The notes under the pieces were generated by a model. That model had not been told where the DNA came from and ran no database searches. It was given only the letters and a program-made list of their open reading frames with translations. A program made the translations under genes and the position numbers. A DNA stretch of 64,000 bases from Heterotrichella gracilis (lineage: Eukaryota > Sar > Xanthophyceae > Tribonematales > Xanthonemataceae): contig JAULBX010025829.1 in the NCBI GenBank assembly GCA_032358255.1, forward strand, positions 496,001 through 560,000, in the 5' to 3' direction. How positions within the stretch are numbered: the first letter of the stretch is position 1; the number at the start of each line of letters is the position of its first letter. Below, in pieces: positions 13,494-21,745 of this stretch.

Positions 13494-15953
13494 ATGCATA
13501 AAAAAATATTGATCCTACTTTTTTTTGCCAGCAGCAATTTTTTAATTTCTCAACAATTTATTCTTTCAGGAAAAATAACAGGTAATGGCGAAAGCCTACC
13601 GTTTGCTACCATTTATTTAAAAGGTACTACCAAAGGCGTTAATAGTAACGATAACGGAAACTACTCTCTAAAGTTAGATGCAGGAAAACACATTGTTGTA
13701 TTTCAATACATTGGTTATTCGAAACAAGAAATTGAAATTGATCTAACCGAAAATAAAACACTGGATGTAAATTTAAAACTGGATGGCGTGGCCTTGCAGG
13801 AAATAACCATTAAAGCCGGCGAAGACCCCGCCTACCCTATCATGCGCAAGGCTATTAAGCGTCGAAAATTATATTCTAACCAGGTAAACGAATACACCTG
13901 TCAATCGTATATAAAAGGTTTACAACGTTTGACCAATGTTCCTGAAAAATTTAAAAAATTAGTAAAGGTCATGAGCGGCGAAAAAATAGATTCTACTTTA
14001 TACGGCGTTATTTATTTGAGTGAAAGCGAAAGCAATTATTATTTTAAAAAACCAAATAAACAAAAAGAAATTATGTTCAGCAGTCGCGTAAGTGGCGAAA
14101 GTAAAAGTTTTAGTTTTAACCAACTTGGTCAGATGAAATTTAATTTTTACGAGAACTTAGTTCCAATAAGAGGTATCAGCGACAGGCCATTTGTTTCGCC
14201 GCTAAACAAAAATGCTTTCTTATATTATAAATTCCATTTGCTTGGAACAATTACTGAAGACGGAAAGATCTTTAATAAAATTGAAGTAAAACCAAAACGT
14301 AGCACCGACCCTTGTTTTACAGGTATCATTTATATCCAGGAAAATTCTTGGCGCATAACAGGTATTGATCTTAAATTATTTAAAGAAAATAAAATAAAAT
14401 TTGTTGACACGCTTTCCATTACGCAGCTCTATGCTCCTGTAGCCGGCGATAGTATATGGATGCCGGTAAATCATAATTTTGGTTTTCATTTTGTATTCTT
14501 TGGGATCTCGGGTGACGGATACTTTAACGCCACTGTAAAAAACTACAATTTAACACCAAACATTCCCGACAACTTTTTTAGCAACGAGGTATTTGTTGTA
14601 GAAGATGGTGCCAACAAAAAAGACTCTAACTACTGGAACATTAACCGCCCGGCGCCATTAACACGAGAGGAAAATAAAGATTATCGCAAAAAAGACAGTA
14701 CCGAAAAAATAAAGGAAACAGACAGGTATAAAGATTCGGTTGATAAACGTGGCAACAAGTTTAGGGTAAATGATATCTTTTTTGGCTACACCTACAATAA
14801 AACAAAAAAAAGAATTAGCGTTGCCATACCCGGTATAGTTACAAACGGTATACAGTACAATACGGTTGAGGGCTTTAACGTAAGTTACAAGTTCTCGGTA
14901 AACAAAGAATATGAAAATTTAAAAGCACATCGCTTTACCGGACAAGTGCGTTATGGTTTTAGTAATTATTTATGGGGCGGCGAAATTGGCTACAATTATT
15001 TTTACCGGCCAAAAAAATTCTCGCGTGTTGGCATTAAATTCAAATCCATCTCCGAACAATACAACCAGTTAGATCCTATTTCACCATTGGTAAACTCATT
15101 ATACTCGTTATACCTCAACGAGAATTTTATGAAGATGTTTAAAGAGACCGGCGTTGAGACCAGCTATTTTACTGAAGTAGTTAACGGCGTTTATTTTTCG
15201 TCGCTTGTAAAGTATGTTGAACGCGACGCATTAAAGAATAGTTCTGATATTTTGTTTATAGATGACAAAAAGAAATTATTTACCAGTAATGATCCAAGGA
15301 ATGAATTTAATCACGACTCTTTATTCACCACCAACAATGCCTTTACGGCCGAGATAACATTTTCGTTCCGCTTTAAGCAAAAATATGTAACACTGCCTAA
15401 TCAAAAGATAATTACAGGAAGTAAATACCCTAGATTAAGTGTGAGCTACAAAAAAGCATTTCCTGTTTTAAATACCACAGCAGATTATGACCTGGCAAGT
15501 GCTATGATCTATGATGAATTAAATTTGGGTTTATTTGGGCGCCTTGGTATCAGGTTAAAAGGCGGCGGATTTGTAAACACAAAAAAATTGCTGTTTATGG
15601 ATTTTAAATATTTTTTAGGGAACCAAACCTTATTTAATACCAACGATTATTTAAGTAGTTTCAGGTTGTTGCCCTATTACACGTTTAGTGCTGACAAATG
15701 GTTTGCAGAAGCCCATGCTGAACATCATTTTAACGGTTTTATCATTAATAAGATACCGGTACTAAAAAAATTAAAAGTGCAGGAAGTAGTTGGTGGGCAT
15801 TTATTAATGAGCAATAAATTAAAACAGTATTACGAAATAAATTTTGGCTTCGAGAATATCTTTAATGTTCTGCGGGTTGATTATGTTTTGGGTTATGGTA
15901 TTAATAATAAAGTCAACTCTGGCTTTACTATAGGTATTAATACGAGTTTATAA
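13494..15953 (+). CDS. DUF5686 outer-membrane protein with carboxypeptidase-regulatory-like domain
   Basis: An 819-residue probable outer-membrane beta-barrel. The ATG at 13494 (MHKKILILLFFASSNFLISQ) gives a clean signal peptide; a TTG three codons earlier is less likely. Residues 22-105 form a CarboxypepD_reg-like beta-sandwich (ILSGKITGNGESLPFATIYL, GVNSNDNGNYSLKLDAGKHI), as in SusC-type receptors, followed by the DUF5686 region (EDPAYPIMRKAIKRRKLYSN, YTCQSYIKGLQRL) and a barrel-like C terminus rich in alternating hydrophobic strands, ending GINNKVNSGFTIGINTSL. There is no TonB box or plug domain, so it is not a classical TonB-dependent receptor. Cargo or substrate is unknown. Confidence 0.85.
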   Translation: MHKKILILLFFASSNFLISQQFILSGKITGNGESLPFATIYLKGTTKGVNSNDNGNYSLKLDAGKHIVVFQYIGYSKQEIEIDLTENKTLDVNLKLDGVALQEITIKAGEDPAYPIMRKAIKRRKLYSNQVNEYTCQSYIKGLQRLTNVPEKFKKLVKVMSGEKIDSTLYGVIYLSESESNYYFKKPNKQKEIMFSSRVSGESKSFSFNQLGQMKFNFYENLVPIRGISDRPFVSPLNKNAFLYYKFHLLGTITEDGKIFNKIEVKPKRSTDPCFTGIIYIQENSWRITGIDLKLFKENKIKFVDTLSITQLYAPVAGDSIWMPVNHNFGFHFVFFGISGDGYFNATVKNYNLTPNIPDNFFSNEVFVVEDGANKKDSNYWNINRPAPLTREENKDYRKKDSTEKIKETDRYKDSVDKRGNKFRVNDIFFGYTYNKTKKRISVAIPGIVTNGIQYNTVEGFNVSYKFSVNKEYENLKAHRFTGQVRYGFSNYLWGGEIGYNYFYRPKKFSRVGIKFKSISEQYNQLDPISPLVNSLYSLYLNENFMKMFKETGVETSYFTEVVNGVYFSSLVKYVERDALKNSSDILFIDDKKKLFTSNDPRNEFNHDSLFTTNNAFTAEITFSFRFKQKYVTLPNQKIITGSKYPRLSVSYKKAFPVLNTTADYDLASAMIYDELNLGLFGRLGIRLKGGGFVNTKKLLFMDFKYFLGNQTLFNTNDYLSSFRLLPYYTFSADKWFAEAHAEHHFNGFIINKIPVLKKLKVQEVVGGHLLMSNKLKQYYEINFGFENIFNVLRVDYVLGYGINNKVNSGFTIGINTSL

Positions 15954-15980
15954 CTGGTCTCAAATTGTTCTCTACCGGCT

Positions 15981-16010
15981 TTTGCTTTTCTTTTTTTTGG
16001 ATTATATTTA
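15981..16010 (+). promoter_or_regulatory. Candidate promoter of the TonB-like gene
   Basis: TTTG (15981-15984), 18 bases, then TATATTTA (16003-16010), one base off the -7 consensus. The ATG begins only four bases after the -7 element, so the transcript would have little or no leader. Confidence 0.4.
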
Positions 16011-16013
16011 CAT

Positions 16014-16817
16014 ATGCTTAAAAAGTACATATTTTTATTTTCGGTAGCTGTTAGCTCAGTATTTGGTCAAACCTCAGCTACTAGCCCGGAATTTGAAGCA
16101 ATTGCTATTGGCGGAAAAGAACAAATAGAACGTGTACTGGAAACACAGTTAACCTTACCCAAGATCCTTTTAACCTCTAACTTTGATGTGGAGATAACCA
16201 CTTTTTTTGATCTTGATTCGGCGGGGAAAGCCGTGAATATTAAATTTGAAGGGCTAAAGAACAATAATAACAATGTTTTGCGTAATGAATTGACCCGCAT
16301 GTTCAATTTTTGGAAATTCAATAAAACAATACATTTACCAAACGAGAGCAGGCCTTATTTTTTGATCTTTAAATTATCTACAGAAAAATATAACCGCTAC
16401 TTTAAACAAAAAAATAAACTGAATCTTAAAAAACCGTTACCTGCAGATAGCAGTTATGCAATATATACCAAAGCAGATAAATCGCCGGAATATTATAAGA
16501 ACGGCGACGATGGACTAACAGACTTTATACTTTCTCAAATTGAGTATCCAAAATTAGCGATCGAACGATCCGTTGAAGGAACCGTGGTAATTGAATTTGT
16601 TGTTGAAACAAATGGCTATATAACAGGCCTAACTGTTAAACAAGGCGTAAACACGGGCTGCACAGAAGAAGCGTTAAGGTTGTTAAAAGAAACAAAGTGG
16701 CAACCCGCTGTACTTAATAATAAATTTGTGCGTTACAGAACCAATTATCCTATTACGTTTAGTTTAAGGAATATTAATAAAGACGCTTCGGGTGCGTCAG
16801 GGCAAGTAGGACAATAA
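16014..16817 (+). CDS. Periplasmic TonB-C-terminal-domain protein
   Basis: A 267-residue protein with a signal peptide (MLKKYIFLFSVAVSSVFGQ) and a TonB C-terminal domain (about 170-255: QIEYPKLAIERSVEGTVVIE, FVVETNGYITGLTVKQGVNT, GCTEEALRLLKETKWQPAVL). An earlier region (about 35-120) may be a diverged second copy of the same fold. True TonB proteins carry an N-terminal membrane anchor and a proline-rich linker; here the leader looks cleavable and the linker is missing, so it may be a periplasmic adaptor rather than an energy transducer. Confidence 0.8.
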   Translation: MLKKYIFLFSVAVSSVFGQTSATSPEFEAIAIGGKEQIERVLETQLTLPKILLTSNFDVEITTFFDLDSAGKAVNIKFEGLKNNNNNVLRNELTRMFNFWKFNKTIHLPNESRPYFLIFKLSTEKYNRYFKQKNKLNLKKPLPADSSYAIYTKADKSPEYYKNGDDGLTDFILSQIEYPKLAIERSVEGTVVIEFVVETNGYITGLTVKQGVNTGCTEEALRLLKETKWQPAVLNNKFVRYRTNYPITFSLRNINKDASGASGQVGQ

Positions 16818-16838
16818 CTTAAAAATTTAAAAGAAACC

Positions 16839-17282
16839 TTATTTGTAGTAGCTATACCCTATCAATAAGCTCATTATTCCAAAAAAGAAAATAACAACGT
16901 ATAGCGCTATCCCGTTGCAGAACATAACAGATTCGTGTGGATCTTTTGGGTTAACAAAAATAGAAAGCTCATTCTCCATTTTGTCAATCACCTTTGTAGC
17001 AGCAGCCTGCGTATGATTGGTTTGCCCTTTGATCAGTTCAACTAAATACACTTTATCGTTTTTGTATTCACTGCCATTGTAATTATACTTATACTCTACA
17101 AAGATGCCATAAGGTGAATTTCTTGTAGATATTTTTTTATGTAGCTCAACCTTTTTTGAAATAATAGTTGCATTTACTTTTTCCCAGGCATTTACTTTTA
17201 AATAAAGCATAATCAGTTTAATGCTCGACCAAAAGCAGGCAATAGCAATTACAATTGAAAAAATAAGTGTAAATGTTCCCAT
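16839..17282 (-). CDS. DUF3592 membrane protein
   Basis: A 147-residue protein with membrane helices at each end (TLIFSIVIAIACFWSSIKLI near the N terminus and IALYVVIFFFGIMSLLIGYS at the C terminus) and an extracytoplasmic or cytoplasmic beta-rich part between them (INATIISKKVELHKK-like, FVEYKYNYNGSEYKNDKVYL, ELSIFVNPKDPHESVM), the DUF3592 layout. Function is unknown. It is the last gene of the serS-lipoprotein-ybeY group, one base after ybeY. Confidence 0.78.
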   Translation of the reverse strand: MGTFTLIFSIVIAIACFWSSIKLIMLYLKVNAWEKVNATIISKKVELHKKISTRNSPYGIFVEYKYNYNGSEYKNDKVYLVELIKGQTNHTQAAATKVIDKMENELSIFVNPKDPHESVMFCNGIALYVVIFFFGIMSLLIGYSYYK

Positions 17283-17283
17283 A

Positions 17284-17697
17284 TTAGTACTTTTTTAAAG
17301 CGGCGTTCTCTTTGCTTCTCATAAGCTTAGAGTCTTTCTCGTTTTTATCTTTATAGCCGCATAAATGCAATACACCGTGAATGATCACACGCTTAATTTC
17401 GGTCTCAAAGTCTGTTTTAAATTTTTCGGCATTTTCTTTCACTCTTTCAACAGAGATAATAATATCACCATTGATCTCGTTTTCTTCGCAGTAATCAAAT
17501 GTAATAATGTCGGTGTAAGTATTGTGTTTTAAAAACTGAACATTTGTTTTTAAGATCTCTTCATCGGAAGTAAAAACAAAATTCAGGTTGCCCATTTCCT
17601 TTTTTTCAGATCCAATAATAGTTTTGATCCAGCTTTTAATTTTTATCTTTTCAGATAATTTAAATTCTATACTTTGGTTTTGAAACGAAATAGCCAT
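17284..17697 (-). CDS. ybeY: Endoribonuclease YbeY (rRNA maturation factor)
   Basis: A zinc-dependent endoribonuclease for 16S rRNA 3'-end maturation and ribosome quality control. The 137 residues contain LNFVFTSDEEILKTNVQFL, the TYTDIITFDY segment and the metal site IIHGVLHLCGYKDKNEKDS. H107 and H111 are in place, but the third ligand of the canonical H-G-x-L-H-L-x-G-Y-D-H motif is Asp117 here (GYKD instead of GYDH). I recall that form from other Bacteroidota. It sits two bases from the lipoprotein gene. Confidence 0.9.
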   Translation of the reverse strand: MAISFQNQSIEFKLSEKIKIKSWIKTIIGSEKKEMGNLNFVFTSDEEILKTNVQFLKHNTYTDIITFDYCEENEINGDIIISVERVKENAEKFKTDFETEIKRVIIHGVLHLCGYKDKNEKDSKLMRSKENAALKKY

Positions 17698-17699
17698 AA

Positions 17700-18290
17700 T
17701 TACAAAGAAAGTGTGTCTTTTATTATCGTTGGCAATTGCCCGTTATTCCTGGCTTTGATAATGTCTTCCACGCCCTTTAATGAGGTTTTAAATTCCTGCA
17801 GACTGGTATAAAATAGCTGCTGTTGCTTTTGACTTGCTTCAATTAAATTACCCGCTTCTTTTTTTTCCTGATTGGTAAATTCAATTAATTTTTCTTCAGC
17901 AATAGATCTGTTCTTCGCGTCTGTTTTTAATTTTTCTATTTGCGAGTTAATTAAGTTCGTTCTCGCTTTAATGGACCTTCTGTTAATGGCAAAATTTTCT
18001 AAACTGGTGCCGCTTGTATAAAACTGTTGCGTAAAATCTGCTTCAACTTTTGTGAGCGTATCTTTTACATTTTGTTGAATGAACTGTTTGTATTGGTTAA
18101 AGCGCGAAATGGCTTTATCTAAAATAACGGTATCGGTTTTATCTACTTCTTTAGCCGAGCTATTTACGGCGCCACTTAAACTATCTAAGGACTGCATTTT
18201 AACAGCGTAAATATCTACCCTGTTGCAAGATTGAAATAATACTCCTGCAAAAAATATAATTACGAATGTATTTTTAGCAGTCTTTATCAT
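17700..18290 (-). CDS. Lipoprotein with long coiled coil, function unknown
   Basis: A 196-residue protein whose leader ends in a lipobox-like FFAGVLFQSCNRVD, so C22 is probably lipidated. The mature part is helical and rich in Lys/Glu/Gln/Asn, with heptad-like segments such as SLENFAINRRSIKARTNLIN and IEKLKTDAKNRSIAEEKLIE, suggesting an extended periplasmic coiled coil. I do not recognise a named family. It lies one base after serS and two bases before ybeY; its place in a translation-related operon appears to be conserved architecture rather than evidence for a ribosomal role. Confidence 0.75.
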   Translation of the reverse strand: MIKTAKNTFVIIFFAGVLFQSCNRVDIYAVKMQSLDSLSGAVNSSAKEVDKTDTVILDKAISRFNQYKQFIQQNVKDTLTKVEADFTQQFYTSGTSLENFAINRRSIKARTNLINSQIEKLKTDAKNRSIAEEKLIEFTNQEKKEAGNLIEASQKQQQLFYTSLQEFKTSLKGVEDIIKARNNGQLPTIIKDTLSL

Positions 18291-18291
18291 T

Positions 18292-19566
18292 TTAGTTGAT
18301 CATATCAAAACCGCAGTACGGAACCAATACTTTTGGAATTTTAATTCCTTCTGGCGTTTGATTGTTTTCTAATAAGGCTGCAACAATACGTGGTAATGCC
18401 AAGGCGCTACCATTTAAGCTATGCGCTAACTGTGTTTTACCATTTGCATCTTTAAAGCGGCATTTTAAACGGTTGGTTTGAAACGTTTCAAAATTACTTA
18501 CACTACTTACTTCTAACCAACGTTCCTGTGCTGCACTCCACACTTCCATATCGTAAGTTAAGGCACTTGCAAAACTCATATCACCACCGCATAATTTTAA
18601 AGTGCGGAAGGGCAATTCTAATTCTTTTAAAAGACCTGCAACATACTCGCGCATTTCTTCTAACGTTTCGTAGCTTTTATCAGGATGCGTAATTTGCACG
18701 ATCTCCACTTTATCAAATTGGTGTAAACGGTTTAAGCCGCGTACATCTTTTCCGTAGCTGCCTGCTTCTCTTCTAAAGCAAGGCGTGTAGGCGGTATTTT
18801 TAACAGGTAGATCTGACTCTTTTAAAATAACATCGCGATAAATATTTGTAACCGGCACCTCAGCAGTTGGTATCAAATATAAATTATCGATGGTGCAATG
18901 GTACATCTGTCCTTCTTTGTCAGGTAACTGACCAGTACCATATCCGCTATCTTCGTTCACCACAATTGGCGGTTGAATTTCTAAATAACCTTTTGCTGTT
19001 GCACGATCTAAAAAGAAATTAATTAAAGCGCGTTGTAAACGAGCGCACTTGCCTTTGTATACAGGAAAACCTGCCCCGGCAATTTTTACTCCCAATTCAA
19101 AATCAATTAAATTATATTTTGTGGTAAGGTCCCAATGCGGAACATAACCTGCTGCTAATTTTGGTTTTTCGCCATGTTCAAAAACAACAGCGTTGTCTTC
19201 AGGTTTCTTTCCTAAAGGCACAGTTAGGTTTGGTGTGTTTGGAACCAAAACTAAAAGTTGTTGGATCTCGTCTTCAACAGTTTTTAATTGCTCGTCAAGT
19301 TCTTTTTCTTTTTGTTTTAATTCAGCAGTGCGAAGCTTCACTTTTTCAGCTTCTTCTTTTTTACCGCCCTTCATCAACTCGCCAATTTGTTTGGCAATTT
19401 GATTCGATTCTGCTTTTACAGCATCACCTTCTTGTTGCAGCGATCTACGTTGTGTGTCTTTTATCAAAACAGAATTAATAATGGTTTCAGCATCTTTAAA
19501 ATTCTTTATGGCAAGGCGTTTTAAAACCTCATCTTTATTTTCCCTGATATAATTTAATTGCAACAT
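18292..19566 (-). CDS. serS: Seryl-tRNA synthetase
   Basis: Charges tRNA-Ser (and tRNA-Sec where present). The 424 residues match the family. An N-terminal antiparallel coiled-coil arm (about 25-105) grips the tRNA. The class II core shows motif 2 (TPCFRREAGSYGKDVRGLNR), RLHQFDKVEIVQ and motif 3 (LNGSALALPRIVAALLENNQ), with the serine-binding TAEVPVTNIYR. It heads a four-gene operon (serS, lipoprotein, ybeY, DUF3592) with its own -7 element at 19588-19595. Confidence 0.96.
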   Translation of the reverse strand: MLQLNYIRENKDEVLKRLAIKNFKDAETIINSVLIKDTQRRSLQQEGDAVKAESNQIAKQIGELMKGGKKEEAEKVKLRTAELKQKEKELDEQLKTVEDEIQQLLVLVPNTPNLTVPLGKKPEDNAVVFEHGEKPKLAAGYVPHWDLTTKYNLIDFELGVKIAGAGFPVYKGKCARLQRALINFFLDRATAKGYLEIQPPIVVNEDSGYGTGQLPDKEGQMYHCTIDNLYLIPTAEVPVTNIYRDVILKESDLPVKNTAYTPCFRREAGSYGKDVRGLNRLHQFDKVEIVQITHPDKSYETLEEMREYVAGLLKELELPFRTLKLCGGDMSFASALTYDMEVWSAAQERWLEVSSVSNFETFQTNRLKCRFKDANGKTQLAHSLNGSALALPRIVAALLENNQTPEGIKIPKVLVPYCGFDMIN

Positions 19567-19587
19567 AAAGTTCTGTTTATTTTAATA

Positions 19588-19595
19588 CAAATTTA
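19588..19595 (-). promoter_or_regulatory. -7 element of the serS promoter
   Basis: The minus strand reads TAAATTTG, an exact TAnnTTTG match 21 bases before the serS ATG. A TTG occurs 23 bases upstream of it, somewhat farther than the usual 19-21. Confidence 0.5.
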
Positions 19596-19635
19596 ATTTT
19601 TTAAATGATGATTGATGACAATAGTAAAAACAAAA

Positions 19636-19663
19636 AAAGCCCACCAATTAAATGGAGGGCTTT
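19636..19663 (-). terminator. Rho-independent terminator of rplU-rpmA
   Basis: On the minus strand AAAGCCCTCC (19663-19654), an eight-base loop, then GGTGGGCTTT (19645-19636) form a 10-bp stem with one T-T mismatch, followed by a run of T. It lies 19 bases past rpmA and separates it from serS. Confidence 0.88.
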
Positions 19664-19682
19664 ATTTTATATAAAGTATTTA

Positions 19683-19943
19683 TTACCCCTCGATAGGAAC
19701 AACCGATACGTACGAACGATCGTCTCTTTTCTTTTTGAATACTACTTTGCCATCAATTAAAGCATATAAAGTATGGTCTTTTCCCATACCAACACCTTCA
19801 GATGGATTGTGTTTAGTACCACGTTGACGAACAATAATGTTGCCAGCGATACAAACCTGACCTCCGAAAATTTTAACGCCTAAACGTTTACTATGCGAAT
19901 CGCGACCATTATCTGATGAACCCGCGCCTTTTTTGTGTGCCAT
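19683..19943 (-). CDS. rpmA: 50S ribosomal protein L27
   Basis: The 86-residue large-subunit protein begins [20 protein letters not shown] and has [20 protein letters not shown] and [20 protein letters not shown], all diagnostic. The N terminus starts directly with the mature form, without the short cleavable extension seen in Firmicutes. It follows rplU by 69 bases, and a hairpin lies in that gap. A strong terminator follows. Confidence 0.97.
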   Translation of the reverse strand: MAHKKGAGSSDNGRDSHSKRLGVKIFGGQVCIAGNIIVRQRGTKHNPSEGVGMGKDHTLYALIDGKVVFKKKRDDRSYVSVVPIEG

Positions 19944-19964
19944 TTTCTTTTATTTTAGATTTAT

Positions 19965-19996
19965 GATTTAAGATCTAAGATTTTACATCTTAAATC
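19965..19996 (-). other. Hairpin in the rplU-rpmA intercistronic region
   Basis: GATTTAAGAT (19965-19974) and ATCTTAAATC (19987-19996) form a perfect 10-bp stem with a 12-base loop, about 21 bases upstream of the rpmA start. It is A/T-rich and not followed by a T run, so it is not a standard terminator. It may be an mRNA processing or stability element, or one of the A/T-rich dyads common in such gaps. Confidence 0.4.
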
Positions 19997-20012
19997 TGAC
20001 TTCTTAAATTGA

Positions 20013-20498
20013 TTAATCTTCTTTTTTCTTAGTTACTTTTTTTGCAGGAGCTTTTTTAACTGCTGCCTTTTTAGCAGGAGCTTTTTTCTCAACTTTTGCT
20101 TCGCTTACAACAGTCTCAGCTTTTTTTACCGGACCTTGTGTACGAACTTTACGCACTGCAGTTAATTCTGATTCTAATTTGTCGCCTTTAGCTAACACAC
20201 CTTGAATAAGGATCTGAGTTAAAGATTGACGGTGATTATTCCATTTTTGATAACCTTTACGGCGTTTCTTTTTGAAAATGATCACTTTATCTCCTCTTAA
20301 GTGGGAGATCACTGTGGCTGCTACTTTAGCGCCCTCTACGGTTGGGTTTCCAACTGAAATTTTGCCGCCGTTATCTAATAAGAAAACTTTGTCAAATTCA
20401 ATCTTAGCGCCCTCGTTAGCCTCTAGGCGGTGAACGTAAACTTTGTTTCCACGTTCCACTTTAAATTGTTGCCCGGCTATTTCTACAATTGCGTACAT
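20013..20498 (-). CDS. rplU: 50S ribosomal protein L21 with basic C-terminal extension
   Basis: Residues 1-105 are ordinary L21: [29 protein letters not shown]-like core ([20 protein letters not shown]) and [20 protein letters not shown]. The protein continues to 161 residues with a low-complexity Ala/Lys tail ([20 protein letters not shown]) like that of histone H1-type proteins. E. coli L21 has 103 residues, so the tail adds about 55. Bacteroidota L21 proteins often have such extensions. It has a strong promoter directly upstream (20543-20573) and is followed by rpmA. Confidence 0.96.
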   Translation of the reverse strand: MYAIVEIAGQQFKVERGNKVYVHRLEANEGAKIEFDKVFLLDNGGKISVGNPTVEGAKVAATVISHLRGDKVIIFKKKRRKGYQKWNNHRQSLTQILIQGVLAKGDKLESELTAVRKVRTQGPVKKAETVVSEAKVEKKAPAKKAAVKKAPAKKVTKKKED

Positions 20499-20525
20499 TT
20501 AATTTGGTTTAAATTGTTAATAATA

Positions 20526-20573
20526 CCCTTAAAAAGGGGAGGCAAATATACTCAATTGATATGAATCAACAAA
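20526..20573 (-). promoter_or_regulatory. rplU promoter with palindromic spacer and leader hairpin
   Basis: On the minus strand TTTG (20573-20570), 19 bases, TATATTTG (20550-20543): a perfect Bacteroidota promoter. The spacer holds a 14-base perfect dyad, TTGAT-N4-ATCAA (20556-20569), identical to the FNR consensus. Just after the expected start site, CCCTT-TTT-AAGGG (20538-20526) forms a 5-bp hairpin at the very 5' end of the mRNA. Confidence 0.7.
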
Positions 20574-20575
20574 AT

Positions 20576-21448
20576 TTAATCCCGGTTTATTAAATAAACG
20601 CTCAAAATGATGACCACAATACTAAAAATTTGGTAAAAATTGACCATTTCACCATCAAAAAGTCCCCATCCAATGGCCACCACGGGGATAAGGTAGGTGC
20701 AACTGCTGGCAAAAACAGTACCAGAGTTCTTAATAAGGATATTATAGGCAATTACAGAAATAGCGCTACCAACAATGGCCAAAATGCTAACATAGCCTAG
20801 CGACGACAGTGCCATGGGCGAATCTGCCATGTGCACGGCAAAATCCGAGAAACCAAACAGGTAAATAAGGGAAATTGGCCCCGTTATACAAAAGGCCCAA
20901 ACCGTTGCTGTAATTGAGTTTATATCGCTCAGGTACTTCTTAATACCACAAACGCTAATAGCATAAAAGAAGGTAGCAGCTACCACCAATAAGCCGTATA
21001 TAATGTTCTTGGAACTACCGCTGCCCGCATCAAAGATCATAAGACAGGCGGCGCCAATAAAACCGACAATAATGCCCACAATTTGCATGGCTTTCGGCTT
21101 CACTTTTAGCCAAAACAAGCCAACTAAGACCGTAAATAAAGGCGTTAATGCGTTCAGCATGCCAGTTAAACTGCTGCTGATCTCCGTTTCGGCTTTGGTA
21201 AATAAGAAGGCGGGAATAAGATTCCCAAAAACACCCATTAAAACCAGCCCGCGCCAGTATTTTTTAAGATCTATTTTATAATATTTAATTAAAAATGGTG
21301 CTAAAAATAAAAAGGCAATGGAGATGCGCAAAGCTGCCACTTCATCGCTGCTAAAGGCATCCAGGCCACGCTTCATTAAAATAAATGAGCTTCCCCAAAC
21401 AACCGATAAAATGATAAGCAGCGCCCAGGCCAGCTTTTTATTTTGCAT
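20576..21448 (-). CDS. DMT-family (EamA) transporter
   Basis: A 290-residue inner-membrane protein with about ten hydrophobic helices and two EamA repeats. The first repeat shows ILSVVWGSSFILMKRGLDAF and ISSSLTGMLNALTPLFTVLV, the second TYLIPVVAIGWGLFDGEMV. EamA proteins export or import small metabolites such as amino acids or purines; the substrate cannot be told from the sequence. It ends two bases before the -33 region of rplU, and a 23-codon reading frame lies 69 bases upstream of its start. Confidence 0.88.
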   Translation of the reverse strand: MQNKKLAWALLIILSVVWGSSFILMKRGLDAFSSDEVAALRISIAFLFLAPFLIKYYKIDLKKYWRGLVLMGVFGNLIPAFLFTKAETEISSSLTGMLNALTPLFTVLVGLFWLKVKPKAMQIVGIIVGFIGAACLMIFDAGSGSSKNIIYGLLVVAATFFYAISVCGIKKYLSDINSITATVWAFCITGPISLIYLFGFSDFAVHMADSPMALSSLGYVSILAIVGSAISVIAYNILIKNSGTVFASSCTYLIPVVAIGWGLFDGEMVNFYQIFSIVVIILSVYLINRD

Positions 21449-21517
21449 GTGCGAATTTAGGATTAAATCCTAATACGCCTGAACTTAATTATTTTGCTTT
21501 TTGCGCATTTTGGCAAT

Positions 21518-21589
21518 CTAATAAGTGGGTTGCTTGACCGTCACTTCTTTTTCTTTAAATACTCTGTTAAATGGCTTTCTTTTACTCAT
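21518..21589 (-). CDS. Possible 23-residue basic micro-protein
   Basis: An ATG-initiated frame encodes MSKRKPFNRVFKEKEVTVKQ plus three residues, then TAG. Eight of the 23 residues are Lys or Arg. The leader TTAAAAATTAAAC in front of the ATG is A-rich, as is common for Bacteroidota starts. It lies between the DMT transporter and the divergent S1-protein gene in the only sizeable gap there. It could be a real small protein, a leader peptide for the transporter or chance. Confidence 0.3.
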   Translation of the reverse strand: MSKRKPFNRVFKEKEVTVKQPTY

Positions 21590-21721
21590 GTTTAATTTTT
21601 AAAATGCTTTGTTCCTGTATAGAGAACACAAATTTTTATAAGTGGCTTAAAATAATTGGCCCGATAAAATCATAAACTAATAGCACTTTCAAACTTTCTA
21701 AACCTTCCAAACTTTTAACTT

Positions 21722-21741
21722 CGGTTTAAACCGTATCTTTG
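21722..21741 (+). promoter_or_regulatory. -7 element and abutting 12-base palindrome before the S1-protein gene
   Basis: CGGTTTAAACCG (21722-21733), a perfect palindrome, touches TATCTTTG (21734-21741), an exact -7 match. Only four bases separate the -7 element from the ATG at 21746, so the expected start site falls at or next to the start codon. No good -33 TTTG is seen at the normal distance. Confidence 0.5.
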
Positions 21742-21745
21742 CAGT

